Below the pieces are notes generated by a model. That model was given only the letters and a program-made list of their open reading frames with translations, did not search any database and was not told where the DNA came from. 64,000 nucleotides of DNA. Source: Mycolicibacterium sp. CBMA 247 (GTDB lineage Bacteria > Actinomycetota > Actinomycetes > Mycobacteriales > Mycobacteriaceae). Where the stretch lies: positions 1,488,001 to 1,552,000 of the forward strand of contig NZ_VTGX01000001.1 in NCBI RefSeq assembly GCF_009729095.1, written 5' to 3'. How positions within the stretch are numbered: the stretch's first letter is position 1; each line of letters starts with the position of its first letter. This document shows positions 25,343 through 33,630 of this stretch, piece after piece. The position numbers and the translations under genes are program-made.

Positions 25343-27292
25343 ATGGACAGCGCCGAGGCCACCGAGCTGATCCGCCATGCCGATGCCGCGCTCGCCGGTG
25401 TTGGCAAACTCCGCGCCGAAATCGCCGACCGCATCCACGCGACCACCGACGAGGTGGTGACCGAGACACTGCAGTCCGCACCACTGGACCGGCTGCGCCC
25501 GTATCTGGCGCGCGGCGCCCGGCTCGGCGGGCTGACCAACTCCGAGTACCGCACTATCGCCGATATCCACACCGTGCCGGCCCGGCTGTTGACCCAGGTT
25601 CCGGGCGTCGACATCGACGCCGCCCAGGCGGTTCAGGCCGCCGCCCAGGCCATGGCCGACCACGTCCGCACCACCACGCGGCCCCGGCTGCGCGCCGAGC
25701 ACGACACCGAGCTCCTTGTCTCGCTGCTGACCCTGGTTCACGCCGATGCACCGGCCAAACAGCTGCGCCGGCTGATGCCGCGGCTGCGCGGCCACACTGC
25801 GTCAGATCAGCTGCTCGAGTCCGTGGGCGGGCTGCTCGACCGGATCGAGGACGCCCACCATCCCGAGGCCGATGCGTGGGCGGCCTACCACGTCGACCCC
25901 CGCCCCATCGACCGGTTGCTCAGCGAATTCGCCTCAGGTACAACCGATGTGGATGCCGCCCAGGGATTCGCGGGAGCGGAGGTGGCGGCCCAGGTCGAGC
26001 AGACCACCGCGAACCGGTCCCTGCTGCGCACCGAATTGCGCGGGTACCAGGAGTTCGGCGTCCGCTATGCGCTGGCGCGTGAGCGCGTGCTGCTGTGCGA
26101 CGACCTGGGGCTGGGCAAAACCCTGCAGGCGCTGGCGGTCGCCGCGCACCTGGCGGCCGTCGAACAGCTTCGCCATACCCTGGTGGTCTGCCAGCCCGAC
26201 GCCGGAATCCATTGGGCCGCAGAGACAGCCAAGCACACCGCACTGCGGGCGATCGAGATCCGCGGCAGCGGGCGCGATGCGCGCCTTGAGGAATGGAAGA
26301 CCTCCGGCGGGGTGGCCATCATCTCCTACGACACCGTGGCGCGCATCAAACTGCCCGAACGCCCGGGGTTGGTCGTGGTCGACGAGGCGCACCTGCTGCG
26401 TGACCCGAAATCCGACCGGGCCCGCGCCGTGCGCAACTTACTGACCTCCGACAACCGCGTGCTGTTCCTTTCCGGGGTACCGATGCACCAGCGGATCGGC
26501 GGCTTCCGCCATCTGGCCGACTTCCTGCAGCCCGACGTCGCGGGCAAGGTGGCACCCAACGCAGGCGAGCGCGGCTCGATCGCCTTCCGGCGCGCGGTGG
26601 ACCGGGTGTATCTGCGGCGCGACTTCCGCGACGTCGTCGATGAACTGCCGGTGCGCATCTCCACCGAGGAATGGGTCCGGCCCACCCGCGCCGACCGCGA
26701 CCGCTACCGCCAGGCCGTCTCCAGCGGCAACTTCAGCGCGATCCGCCAAGGCGCGTGGCCGTCGGGCTCACCGGCGCCCGGCGCCAAGCTGGACCGGCTC
26801 ATCGAACTCACCAGTGAAGCCCACATCAACGGGGCCCGGGTGGTGGTGTTCTCACACTTTCCCGCGGTCCTCGATGTCATCCGGAAGGCCTTGCCGGGCA
26901 ACATCTTCGGACCCGTCGACGCGTCAGTGCCCGATCAGCAGGCCGTCGTCGACGCGTTCGCGACCGACCGCGGCCCGGCCACCCTGTTGGCCCACATCGG
27001 TGCCGGCGCGCTCGACCTTCGCCGGCTGGGCGTCCCCGTGGTGTTCATCATCGCCGAACCGCAGTGGCAGCCGCGCACCGAGCGGCAGGTGATCGGACGC
27101 ACCCAGCGGCGCAGCGAGCTGCACACCGTGCGGGTGTATCGGCTCCTGGCCAGGGGCACCGTCGACGAGCCGATCCGGCGCCTGGCCCATCACCCGGACC
27201 AGACACCGCCCCATCAAGACGAGGTGGTGCGGGCCGAGCAGGCCCGCCTGGATCGAGCCGGACTCACCGCCAAGTTCAGTGGAAGCGGTTGA
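25343..27292 (+). CDS. SNF2-type DEAH helicase
   Basis: 649 aa. The first 215 residues are helical and unassigned. The ATPase core follows: LRGYQEFGVRYAL, Walker A in DDLGLGKTLQ, motif II DEAH in LVVVDEAHLLRD, motif III FLSGVPMHQR, and motif VI QPRTERQVIGRTQRRSELHT, with the final arginines needed for hydrolysis. This is superfamily 2, Snf2/RapA-like, using ATP to move along DNA or remodel protein-DNA complexes. The N-terminal region may set the target. The last 17 nt overlap the convergent DUF7159-type gene. Confidence 0.85.
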   Translation: MDSAEATELIRHADAALAGVGKLRAEIADRIHATTDEVVTETLQSAPLDRLRPYLARGARLGGLTNSEYRTIADIHTVPARLLTQVPGVDIDAAQAVQAAAQAMADHVRTTTRPRLRAEHDTELLVSLLTLVHADAPAKQLRRLMPRLRGHTASDQLLESVGGLLDRIEDAHHPEADAWAAYHVDPRPIDRLLSEFASGTTDVDAAQGFAGAEVAAQVEQTTANRSLLRTELRGYQEFGVRYALARERVLLCDDLGLGKTLQALAVAAHLAAVEQLRHTLVVCQPDAGIHWAAETAKHTALRAIEIRGSGRDARLEEWKTSGGVAIISYDTVARIKLPERPGLVVVDEAHLLRDPKSDRARAVRNLLTSDNRVLFLSGVPMHQRIGGFRHLADFLQPDVAGKVAPNAGERGSIAFRRAVDRVYLRRDFRDVVDELPVRISTEEWVRPTRADRDRYRQAVSSGNFSAIRQGAWPSGSPAPGAKLDRLIELTSEAHINGARVVVFSHFPAVLDVIRKALPGNIFGPVDASVPDQQAVVDAFATDRGPATLLAHIGAGALDLRRLGVPVVFIIAEPQWQPRTERQVIGRTQRRSELHTVRVYRLLARGTVDEPIRRLAHHPDQTPPHQDEVVRAEQARLDRAGLTAKFSGSG

Positions 27293-28400
27293 TGATCGGG
27301 ATGCGCTCGATGATCCGGTCCCTCAACCGCGGCTGCGGATAGGTCACCGGCGGCGGAACGTAAGGCGGCGGTGCGTAAACCGGGGCCGGCGGCGGCACGT
27401 AGACCGGCTCGGGCGCAGGCGGAACGTAGGCAGGCGCGGGTGCCGGGGCGGCCGGGGGCGGCAGAACCTGCGCGGGCGGGTTGGCCGCCTCGACCGCCGC
27501 TGCCGGCGGCGGAGCCGCGGGTGCCGGATTGATGGCGGCTTTCTCGACCGGCTTCTGCACCGGTTTGGGTGCCGGGCCGGCCTCCGGTGCCGATTCCTGG
27601 ACGCTGGCGGTGTGCGTCGTTTCCGGCGCCGCGCCAGGATGCAAGTACAGCCCGATCGCGGCGGACGTCGCGACGACGAGCGTCACCAAGGCGCCACCCA
27701 CAACCGACGACAATGCGCCGACCTTGGTCCAATGCACCGCCTTGGCGGGTGCGGCAGCGGAGTTCACCGCGAGCGCCGCGGCCAGCCCCGCACCTCGCGC
27801 GAACGCCAGATCGGATTCGGCGGCCGTGATCACCGCGGTCGGGGTGGACTCGGCCAACTCGGCCACGATCGACTCATGGGCGTCGGAGCCCAGGATGAAC
27901 ATCGCGCTGATCGGCCGGCCGGTGACCGCCAGGAGACCGGCGACGTCGGCGGCGAACGTGCCGGACCGTTCGATGCGGTCGGCGCTGACGTCGTCAGGCG
28001 TCACGATGGCCACTATCGCGGCGTCGGGCTCGACGATGCACACCGCGATGTCGTCATGGTCGGTGATCTCGGCGATGCCACTGGCCAGCATGCCGGCCGC
28101 CTCGATCTCCGAGACCGCGAAGACATTTCCGTAGCCCCGCGTATCGAGGGACTGCATGATGTGGCCGGCAAGCGGCGCGGCGTCATTGGTCCACGTCACG
28201 CCTATCGCGTGGATGCGGTGCATCCCCACGAGTTCGGTGTCGTCCACCAACCCCCGCAGCAGGCCGTCGGGGTCATAGCCGGCGACGTCCTCGACCGAGA
28301 TCGCGCCGCGGTCGACCGGACGCCCCTCGCCCGTCGTGCCTTCGACGAGCACCCACCGCACGGCTCTCGAAGTCATCGCGAGGCCGAGCACGAGATCCAT
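27276..28400 (-). CDS. DUF7159-type anchored protein with Pro-rich tail
   Basis: 374 aa. Residues 1-200 form the DUF7159-like domain beginning MDLVLGLAMTSRAVRWVLVE, with a fold that recalls an actin-like or acyl-sensor module. One membrane helix (about 232-252, ALVTLVVATSAAIGLYL) follows, then a long Pro/Ala tail with PPAPEPVYVPPPAPVYAPP ending in RDRIIERIPIINRFH. The tail should cross the cell wall. A paralogue with the same N-terminus lies at 33631. Function unknown in the family; surface or division roles are conjecture. Confidence 0.72.
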   Translation of the reverse strand: MDLVLGLAMTSRAVRWVLVEGTTGEGRPVDRGAISVEDVAGYDPDGLLRGLVDDTELVGMHRIHAIGVTWTNDAAPLAGHIMQSLDTRGYGNVFAVSEIEAAGMLASGIAEITDHDDIAVCIVEPDAAIVAIVTPDDVSADRIERSGTFAADVAGLLAVTGRPISAMFILGSDAHESIVAELAESTPTAVITAAESDLAFARGAGLAAALAVNSAAAPAKAVHWTKVGALSSVVGGALVTLVVATSAAIGLYLHPGAAPETTHTASVQESAPEAGPAPKPVQKPVEKAAINPAPAAPPPAAAVEAANPPAQVLPPPAAPAPAPAYVPPAPEPVYVPPPAPVYAPPPYVPPPVTYPQPRLRDRIIERIPIINRFH

Positions 28401-28532
28401 ACCGACCCCCCGATCTGCCTAGTGACTCGTAACTCAGGTTACCTGTGTGACGGCGCTTACACGTGGCTGCGGCGATCTACCGCGCGAACCCTCCGGTCCG
28501 GCGCAGGCGCGCGCCGGCACACCATAAGCTCG

Positions 28533-28991
28533 ATGCATATGAGGTACATCGTTGGCGTATTGGCCGCCGCATCCTTGCTCGCGGGATGTGCCGTCGCGGG
28601 TAAGCCCACAGCGGCACCGGTGACCGACGAATGGCGCCAGGCCGTGTTCGAGGCGGTGTCCGGGCTGGGCGCGCAGATGGGTCCGATCGGGGCCGCGATG
28701 GTGACCGGCGACCACATGACCAACTACACCGCGATGCACACCGCGTGCACCGACATGCGCAACTATGTCGACGGGATGCAGCACAAGGTGTTGCCCGGGC
28801 CCGACGTCCAGATCAACGAGGCCCTGCAGGGCGGCATCGACGGGTTTCGCAGCATGGCCGACCAATGTGTGGCATTGACACCGGCCAACAGCTCCAGCCG
28901 GCTGAACAAGCTGGCCGCCACCATGGCCGAGGCCGACAAACACATCAAGGACGCGATCAAAATGCTGAACGCCGCGGTCCCGAAACGTTGA
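28533..28991 (+). CDS. Putative lipoprotein, 152 aa
   Basis: It starts at the ATG 28533 (MHMRYIVGVL) or the next ATG at 28539. The signal ends in SLLAGC, a good lipobox. The mature part is helical with two more cysteines (HTACTDM and ADQCVAL), likely disulfide-linked, and ends in a Lys-rich helix (MAEADKHIKDAIKMLNAAV). It resembles small mycobacterial lipoproteins of unknown role. It is divergent from the DUF7159-type gene and upstream of pitA without obvious coupling. Confidence 0.75.
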   Translation: MHMRYIVGVLAAASLLAGCAVAGKPTAAPVTDEWRQAVFEAVSGLGAQMGPIGAAMVTGDHMTNYTAMHTACTDMRNYVDGMQHKVLPGPDVQINEALQGGIDGFRSMADQCVALTPANSSSRLNKLAATMAEADKHIKDAIKMLNAAVPKR

Positions 28992-29120
28992 GGCAGATCG
29001 GTTGGATCGGCTACCACACGCGAGCGATTTTCAGGGCTTTACGTCCAGGCGCAAATAGTGACACAGACCTCAGCCGGTTAATTCGATTTTCGTAGTGTCT
29101 GTGTTCAACAATTATTTACC

Positions 29121-30260
29121 GTGTCGTTACAGTTCCTCCTGCTGTGCATAGTCGTCTTCACCGCATTGATGTTCGACTTCACCAACGGGTTTCACGACAC
29201 CGGCAATGCCGTGGCGACGTCGATCGCCAGCGGAGCCCTCAAGCCGCGCACCGCAGTGGGCCTGTCAGCCCTGTTGAACCTCGTCGGCGCATTTCTGTCC
29301 ACCGCCGTGGCGGCAACGATCGCCAAAGGTCTGGTCGACGCCAATCTGGTGACCCTGGAGCTGGTGTTCGCCGGGCTGGTCGGCAGCATCCTGTGGAACC
29401 TGCTCACCTGGCTGCTGGGCATTCCGTCCAGCTCGTCCCACGCGCTCATCGGCGGCATCGTCGGGGCGATGATCGCCGCTGCGGGTGGCCATGGCGTGAT
29501 CTGGCACGGCGTGGTCTCGACCGTCATCGTGCCCGCGGTGTTGTCGCCGCTGATCGCCGGTGTGGTGGCCTGCATCGCCAGTTGGCTGGTCTACCGACTG
29601 ATCCGTGGCCTGCCCAAGGACCGCACGATCGCCGCATTCCGATACGGACAGATCGGCTCGACATCCCTGATCTCACTGGCGCACGGCACGAACGACGCCC
29701 AGAAGACGATGGGCATCATCTTCCTGGCCCTCATTTCCTACGGCGCCGTTGACGAGTCAGCCACCATGCCGCCGTTCTGGGTGATCCTCGCCTGCGCCGT
29801 CGCCATTGCCCTCGGCACCCTCTCGGGTGGTTGGCGGGTCATCCGCACCCTGGGCAAGGGACTGGTCGACACCGAAGCTCCGCAAGGCTTGGCCGCAGAA
29901 GTCTCCTCGGCGGCAACGATCCTGCTGTCCAGCCACTTCGGCTACTCGCTGTCCACCACCCACGTCGCGACCGGGTCCATCCTCGGCAGCGGGCTGGGCC
30001 GGCGCACCGAAGTGCGCTGGGGCGTCGCACGCAGCATGGCCATCGCGTGGCTGATCACCCTGCCCGCCGCGGGCCTGGTCGGAGCGCTCACCTACTTCCT
30101 CGTGCACGGCATCGGCGGCTTTGCCGGGCCGCTGATCGGGTTCCTGGCTCTGATCGCCTCGACCGTGCCCATCTGGCTCAGGTCGCGCAAGCCACCGATC
30201 GACCACACGAACGTCAACGACGCGTGGCAGGGCAGCCTCACCGCGGTCGAGGGCAAGTAG
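29121..30260 (+). CDS. pitA: Low-affinity phosphate transporter PitA
   Basis: 379 aa, GTG at 29121. No ribosome-binding site precedes it (caacaattatttacc), so the transcript may be leaderless. It has ten or so membrane segments and the two PiT signature repeats: FDFTNGFHDTGNAVATSIAS near the N-terminus and ISLAHGTNDAQKTMGIIF in the second half. It moves phosphate, often as a metal-phosphate complex, with protons. The M. tuberculosis counterpart is Rv0545c, also followed by a small membrane protein gene. It lies 17 nt upstream of that partner. Confidence 0.9.
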   Translation: MSLQFLLLCIVVFTALMFDFTNGFHDTGNAVATSIASGALKPRTAVGLSALLNLVGAFLSTAVAATIAKGLVDANLVTLELVFAGLVGSILWNLLTWLLGIPSSSSHALIGGIVGAMIAAAGGHGVIWHGVVSTVIVPAVLSPLIAGVVACIASWLVYRLIRGLPKDRTIAAFRYGQIGSTSLISLAHGTNDAQKTMGIIFLALISYGAVDESATMPPFWVILACAVAIALGTLSGGWRVIRTLGKGLVDTEAPQGLAAEVSSAATILLSSHFGYSLSTTHVATGSILGSGLGRRTEVRWGVARSMAIAWLITLPAAGLVGALTYFLVHGIGGFAGPLIGFLALIASTVPIWLRSRKPPIDHTNVNDAWQGSLTAVEGK

Positions 30261-30277
30261 GAACGGGGGCACATCGC

Positions 30278-30571
30278 ATGAACAACTGGATCAATCTCGA
30301 GGCCGTCAGCAAGATCCTGATCTTCGGACTGCTAGCGGGCGCATCGGTGCCGACCCTGTTCGCGCTCGGCGTCCGGCTCCACATCACCAACACGGGCGAG
30401 ATCGCGGAGGGCCGGCCAAACGCCGCCCGCCGTCGTCTGCTGGTCGGCCTCAGCTGGGTGATCTTCGCGTTGGTGCTGGTTGTCGTGGTCGTCGGCGTGC
30501 TGTTCATCGCCAAGGGTTTCATCGGCCATCACACCGGCGTCTACCTCTTCGGCAGTAAAGCGCACAGCTAG
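30278..30571 (+). CDS. Small membrane protein linked to pitA
   Basis: 97 aa, ATG at 30278 after GGGGG. Two membrane helices (about 12-31 and 58-82, the latter LSWVIFALVLVVVVVGVLF) flank a basic loop with RPNAARRRLL. It corresponds in place and size to Rv0544c behind pitA in M. tuberculosis. A role in Pit function is suggested by the conserved pairing only. Confidence 0.78.
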   Translation: MNNWINLEAVSKILIFGLLAGASVPTLFALGVRLHITNTGEIAEGRPNAARRRLLVGLSWVIFALVLVVVVVGVLFIAKGFIGHHTGVYLFGSKAHS

Positions 30572-30596
30572 GCCGTGCCGGCTCAGACCAGGCGGC

Positions 30597-31562
30597 TCAG
30601 GCCAGCGGCGCGACAGGAGCGGGCGGTGCCGGCGCCGGCGCCGGTGCGACGGGGTTAGCTGACGCCCGCGCCGCAGGACTGGGAGCAGCCGGCCCCGGAA
30701 GCGTCTGAGGCGCAGGCCCCATATGCTGCGCGGGCTGCGAGGACGGCACTGGCTGCGAACGCGGGGGTAGCGCTGGACCAGGACCTGCCAGCGTCGCCGG
30801 AGGAGCCGGCCTGGCTGCCTCCGATGCCCAGTCGTCCTGAAGCTTGCTGGCAGCGAATGAGGCTCCCTGGTTGACCAGGCCGGCTTCGGCGTACTGAGTG
30901 TGAATGCCGAAGCTCCTGCCCTGCGGGTCGCACACCAGGTCGTTGTCGACGCACAGGTCGATGGCCTTGGAGGTGTAATTCGGGCCGACGACTACCGATG
31001 GGTTGTTGAGCATCTTCATGAATCGCGGTGACGGTTTCCCGAACAACGCGACTGCCGCAACATGGTCTGCCACAGCGGGCGGCATCGGTGCAGGAACGTC
31101 GGCCGGTGAAACCCCGTCAGGCACAACGCTCGCGGTGACGAAGCCGATGACCGCCGCGCCCTGAGAGAACCCGCCGAGCACCATTTTGGTGTCAGGGCAA
31201 TTCGCAACGGTGGAAATGATGCGCGCCCGCGCATCGGCGATTCCCTGGACGGCCGTTGGGAAATCGGTGGTGGCGGGGTAATCGACGGGATACACCTCCA
31301 CCGATTTCGGGCCGACGTTGGCCCGCAGGGAGTCGATGAACGCCGCTCCCGTATCACCAACGCCTGGCGCTTCCATGGTGCCGCGGGCGAAGATCACCTC
31401 AGCATCCGGGCACGGTGCCGCATTGGCGGACGGCATCGCCACGTTGCTCATCACGGAAGCCGCCCCCGCCATGACGGCAATCAAACCGGCACTTCCGAGT
31501 TTCCCCACTAATTCATGCTGACATAGGGCAGCATTGAGCGCGCCCCGAGAATGGGCAGCCAT
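30597..31562 (-). CDS. Cutinase-family esterase
   Basis: 321 aa, ATG after GAGGGAA. The signal peptide ends near SANAAPCPDAEV. The alpha/beta-hydrolase core carries the cutinase motif CPDAEVIFARGT, the nucleophile elbow GGFSQGAA, and a later disulfide with the Asp of DLCVDNDLVCD before the catalytic His region (GIHTQY). Mycobacterial cutinase-like proteins hydrolyse lipid and ester substrates at the surface. The C-terminal 85 residues are a Pro/Ala/Ser-rich extension, longer than in most Culp proteins and probably wall-spanning. The gene converges on the pitA partner. Confidence 0.88.
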   Translation of the reverse strand: MAAHSRGALNAALCQHELVGKLGSAGLIAVMAGAASVMSNVAMPSANAAPCPDAEVIFARGTMEAPGVGDTGAAFIDSLRANVGPKSVEVYPVDYPATTDFPTAVQGIADARARIISTVANCPDTKMVLGGFSQGAAVIGFVTASVVPDGVSPADVPAPMPPAVADHVAAVALFGKPSPRFMKMLNNPSVVVGPNYTSKAIDLCVDNDLVCDPQGRSFGIHTQYAEAGLVNQGASFAASKLQDDWASEAARPAPPATLAGPGPALPPRSQPVPSSQPAQHMGPAPQTLPGPAAPSPAARASANPVAPAPAPAPPAPVAPLA

Positions 31563-31800
31563 AGAGTTCCCTCAAGAACCAGAGAGAATTCTCAGGAAAC
31601 GGGTACGTTGCCATGGCACGCGCCCCTTTGATCCTGCCCGCGGGGCCGTCGAATCATCGTTTGCTCCAACAACTCTCGACAATCACTTGACGAGAAGCCA
31701 GACCACTCCCCAGGCACCAGCCCCATCTCCCAGCTCAGATGTGCTGGCAACGCGCCTCAGACCGGGCGACCGCGCCGGATCACAAGCGGGCGCACACGGG
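31563..31800. other. 238-nt gap
   Basis: This is the upstream region of the cutinase gene and downstream of the membrane protein gene. No further coding frame is supported. The promoter of the cutinase gene is presumably here. Confidence 0.4.
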
Positions 31801-33501
31801 CTAACCCTGCGACCGCGGCGGCTGCGGGCGACGCTGGATCCGTAATGCCGTCGTCGGCACCTGCAGGTCAGTGGTGGGCGGCGCGGCCAGCACCGTCGTC
31901 GAATCATCTTTCAGACGAACGATTTTCGGCACCGCTACCGCTCGGGGCTGCCGCACGATGGTCGGCGGCGCGGAGGTGTCGACGGCGGGGGCAGCCGGCG
32001 GTTCGGTGGTTGCAGGCTTGGCAGAACGGGTCTCGCGGCGCACCAGGTAGCCGGCGAACGGCCCGGTGAACACCATGACGGCCAGCACGAGCAGGCTCAG
32101 CACACAGACGGCAACGTCGAATGTGCTGGTGATCTGCTGGGCCAGGTTGTTCCCGTAGATCGTGGCCGGCGCGGGCCCGGCGTACCGGGGCGCCAGGGCC
32201 ACACCGATGGCCACGTCCGCGACAGTGAAGACGAACAACACCGCGCTGAAGGCGGCAGCGACGGTCGTCGACGTCAGCCCCTTGTCGAGCTGGCGATGCA
32301 GCCACCGTGCGACCAATCCCGTGACCAGACTGAACGCCGTCATCGCCACGCTGTCGTACAACGCGCGTGGGAGATCGAGCGACAGGGCGATCAGGAAGTC
32401 GACGACACGCAGCGCCGCAGCCGCGAACGCCCAGAAGGCGATGAGCGTCAGACACTTCTGCGCAGCGGCACGGTAGGCGCCGATGGTGGGCGGCTTGATC
32501 AGAAAGACGGCGTACAGCGTCGTCGGCGCCACGATCGCGGCCGCTGCGGCCCAGGCCAGATAGCCCTCGTAGCCCACCGCCGCAGTCGAGGTGTTCTGGG
32601 CGATGCCATGAAACGCGTCGATATCGCGCCCGATGCCGGCAAGCCACACCAGCGTCGACGCAACGGCGCCCGAGACGCCGATGGCCGTCGTCGCCAGCCG
32701 GGCCGCCCCGGTGCGTTCCGTCAGCCAGCGCGAGGCGACGACCAGCGCGATCATCGCCTCCGCACCGTAGAGCAGCGTCGTGACAATGACGGCGATGTCG
32801 TGACCGCCGAACTCGACGTGGGTGACGAACAGGTACCGCAGCCGCCAATAGAAGTTGAAGGCGACCGACAGCGTCGCCAGCGCAATCGAGAGCCAGCCGA
32901 TCACCCGCGCTACCGCATACCAGCGACGAAACTTGTTGTCCTCGATCGTGATCGACGTGATGGGCGGCTGCCCCGCCAGCAGTGCACCCGCGACGCCGAG
33001 CAGCATGCCCGGACCGACACCCGGCGGTACGGCGCCGGTCCCGCCGTTGCGCACCGTCTGCACAAGGTGGTAACCCACAAAGCTGATGACGACGACCAGG
33101 TAGGCCACGATCAACGCGAGCCGGATTCGGCTGGTGCGCCGGACGTCGGATCCCCGCGCGCCGAGCCGGAACGGACCGAGGTGTGGGGCCAAGGCGGCAC
33201 CGATGGCCAGCAGTGTCACGACCGCCAGCACCACGAACGTCGACCCGGTGCTGCCCGGGACGCCGAGGCCGAATTCAAGGTTCCACGGGAGCAGCAACGC
33301 GACGACGAGCAACGTGACTGCGATGCCGTCGCGCACCCGGTTGGTACGGGTGGGTACGTAGCCGACCCGCGGCGGACGCTCCACGACCGGTGCCGCCATG
33401 GTTGCCACCTGAACGGTGGCGGACGCGTCGTAACGCTCGTCGCTCAAGTACCGATTCCTCTCTATGAGTGACACCGCACGGGACTCAACCAGCGTGCTCA
33501 C
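31801..33501 (-). CDS. Polytopic membrane protein
   Basis: 566 aa from the GTG at 33499-33501, preceded by GGAG; a longer frame reaches 33519. After about 60 polar residues come 12 or so hydrophobic segments (for example DGIAVTLLVVALLLPWNLEF, ILLAVVTLLAIGAALAP-like stretches), then a Pro/Ala cytoplasmic tail ending RIQRRPQPPRSQG. I recognise only that similar proteins sit beside DUF7159-type genes in mycobacteria. It is divergent from such a gene at 33631, so the two may share a promoter region and a surface-related function. No catalytic motif is visible. Confidence 0.68.
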   Translation of the reverse strand: MSTLVESRAVSLIERNRYLSDERYDASATVQVATMAAPVVERPPRVGYVPTRTNRVRDGIAVTLLVVALLLPWNLEFGLGVPGSTGSTFVVLAVVTLLAIGAALAPHLGPFRLGARGSDVRRTSRIRLALIVAYLVVVISFVGYHLVQTVRNGGTGAVPPGVGPGMLLGVAGALLAGQPPITSITIEDNKFRRWYAVARVIGWLSIALATLSVAFNFYWRLRYLFVTHVEFGGHDIAVIVTTLLYGAEAMIALVVASRWLTERTGAARLATTAIGVSGAVASTLVWLAGIGRDIDAFHGIAQNTSTAAVGYEGYLAWAAAAAIVAPTTLYAVFLIKPPTIGAYRAAAQKCLTLIAFWAFAAAALRVVDFLIALSLDLPRALYDSVAMTAFSLVTGLVARWLHRQLDKGLTSTTVAAAFSAVLFVFTVADVAIGVALAPRYAGPAPATIYGNNLAQQITSTFDVAVCVLSLLVLAVMVFTGPFAGYLVRRETRSAKPATTEPPAAPAVDTSAPPTIVRQPRAVAVPKIVRLKDDSTTVLAAPPTTDLQVPTTALRIQRRPQPPRSQG

Positions 33502-33630
33502 TTTTGCTCCGACGCACAAGCAGCGCTGGCAGCCGCGGTCGTTCGACCATCAAGGCCCCCCGAGGCTGTGCGGTAGCTTGAAATTGTCCGTCGGGGCTCG
33601 TACAACACGTGTAAAGCGAGGAGTGGAACC

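Noticed and set aside
27279..28532. Long plus-strand frame running into the lipoprotein at 28533
   Set aside because: Arg/Gly-rich antisense of the DUF7159-type gene; only the part from ATG 28533 has a signal peptide and lipobox.
29040..29120. Possible phosphate-response (RegX3) box before pitA
   Set aside because: A GTTCAAC-like half-site is present but no convincing second half at the right spacing.
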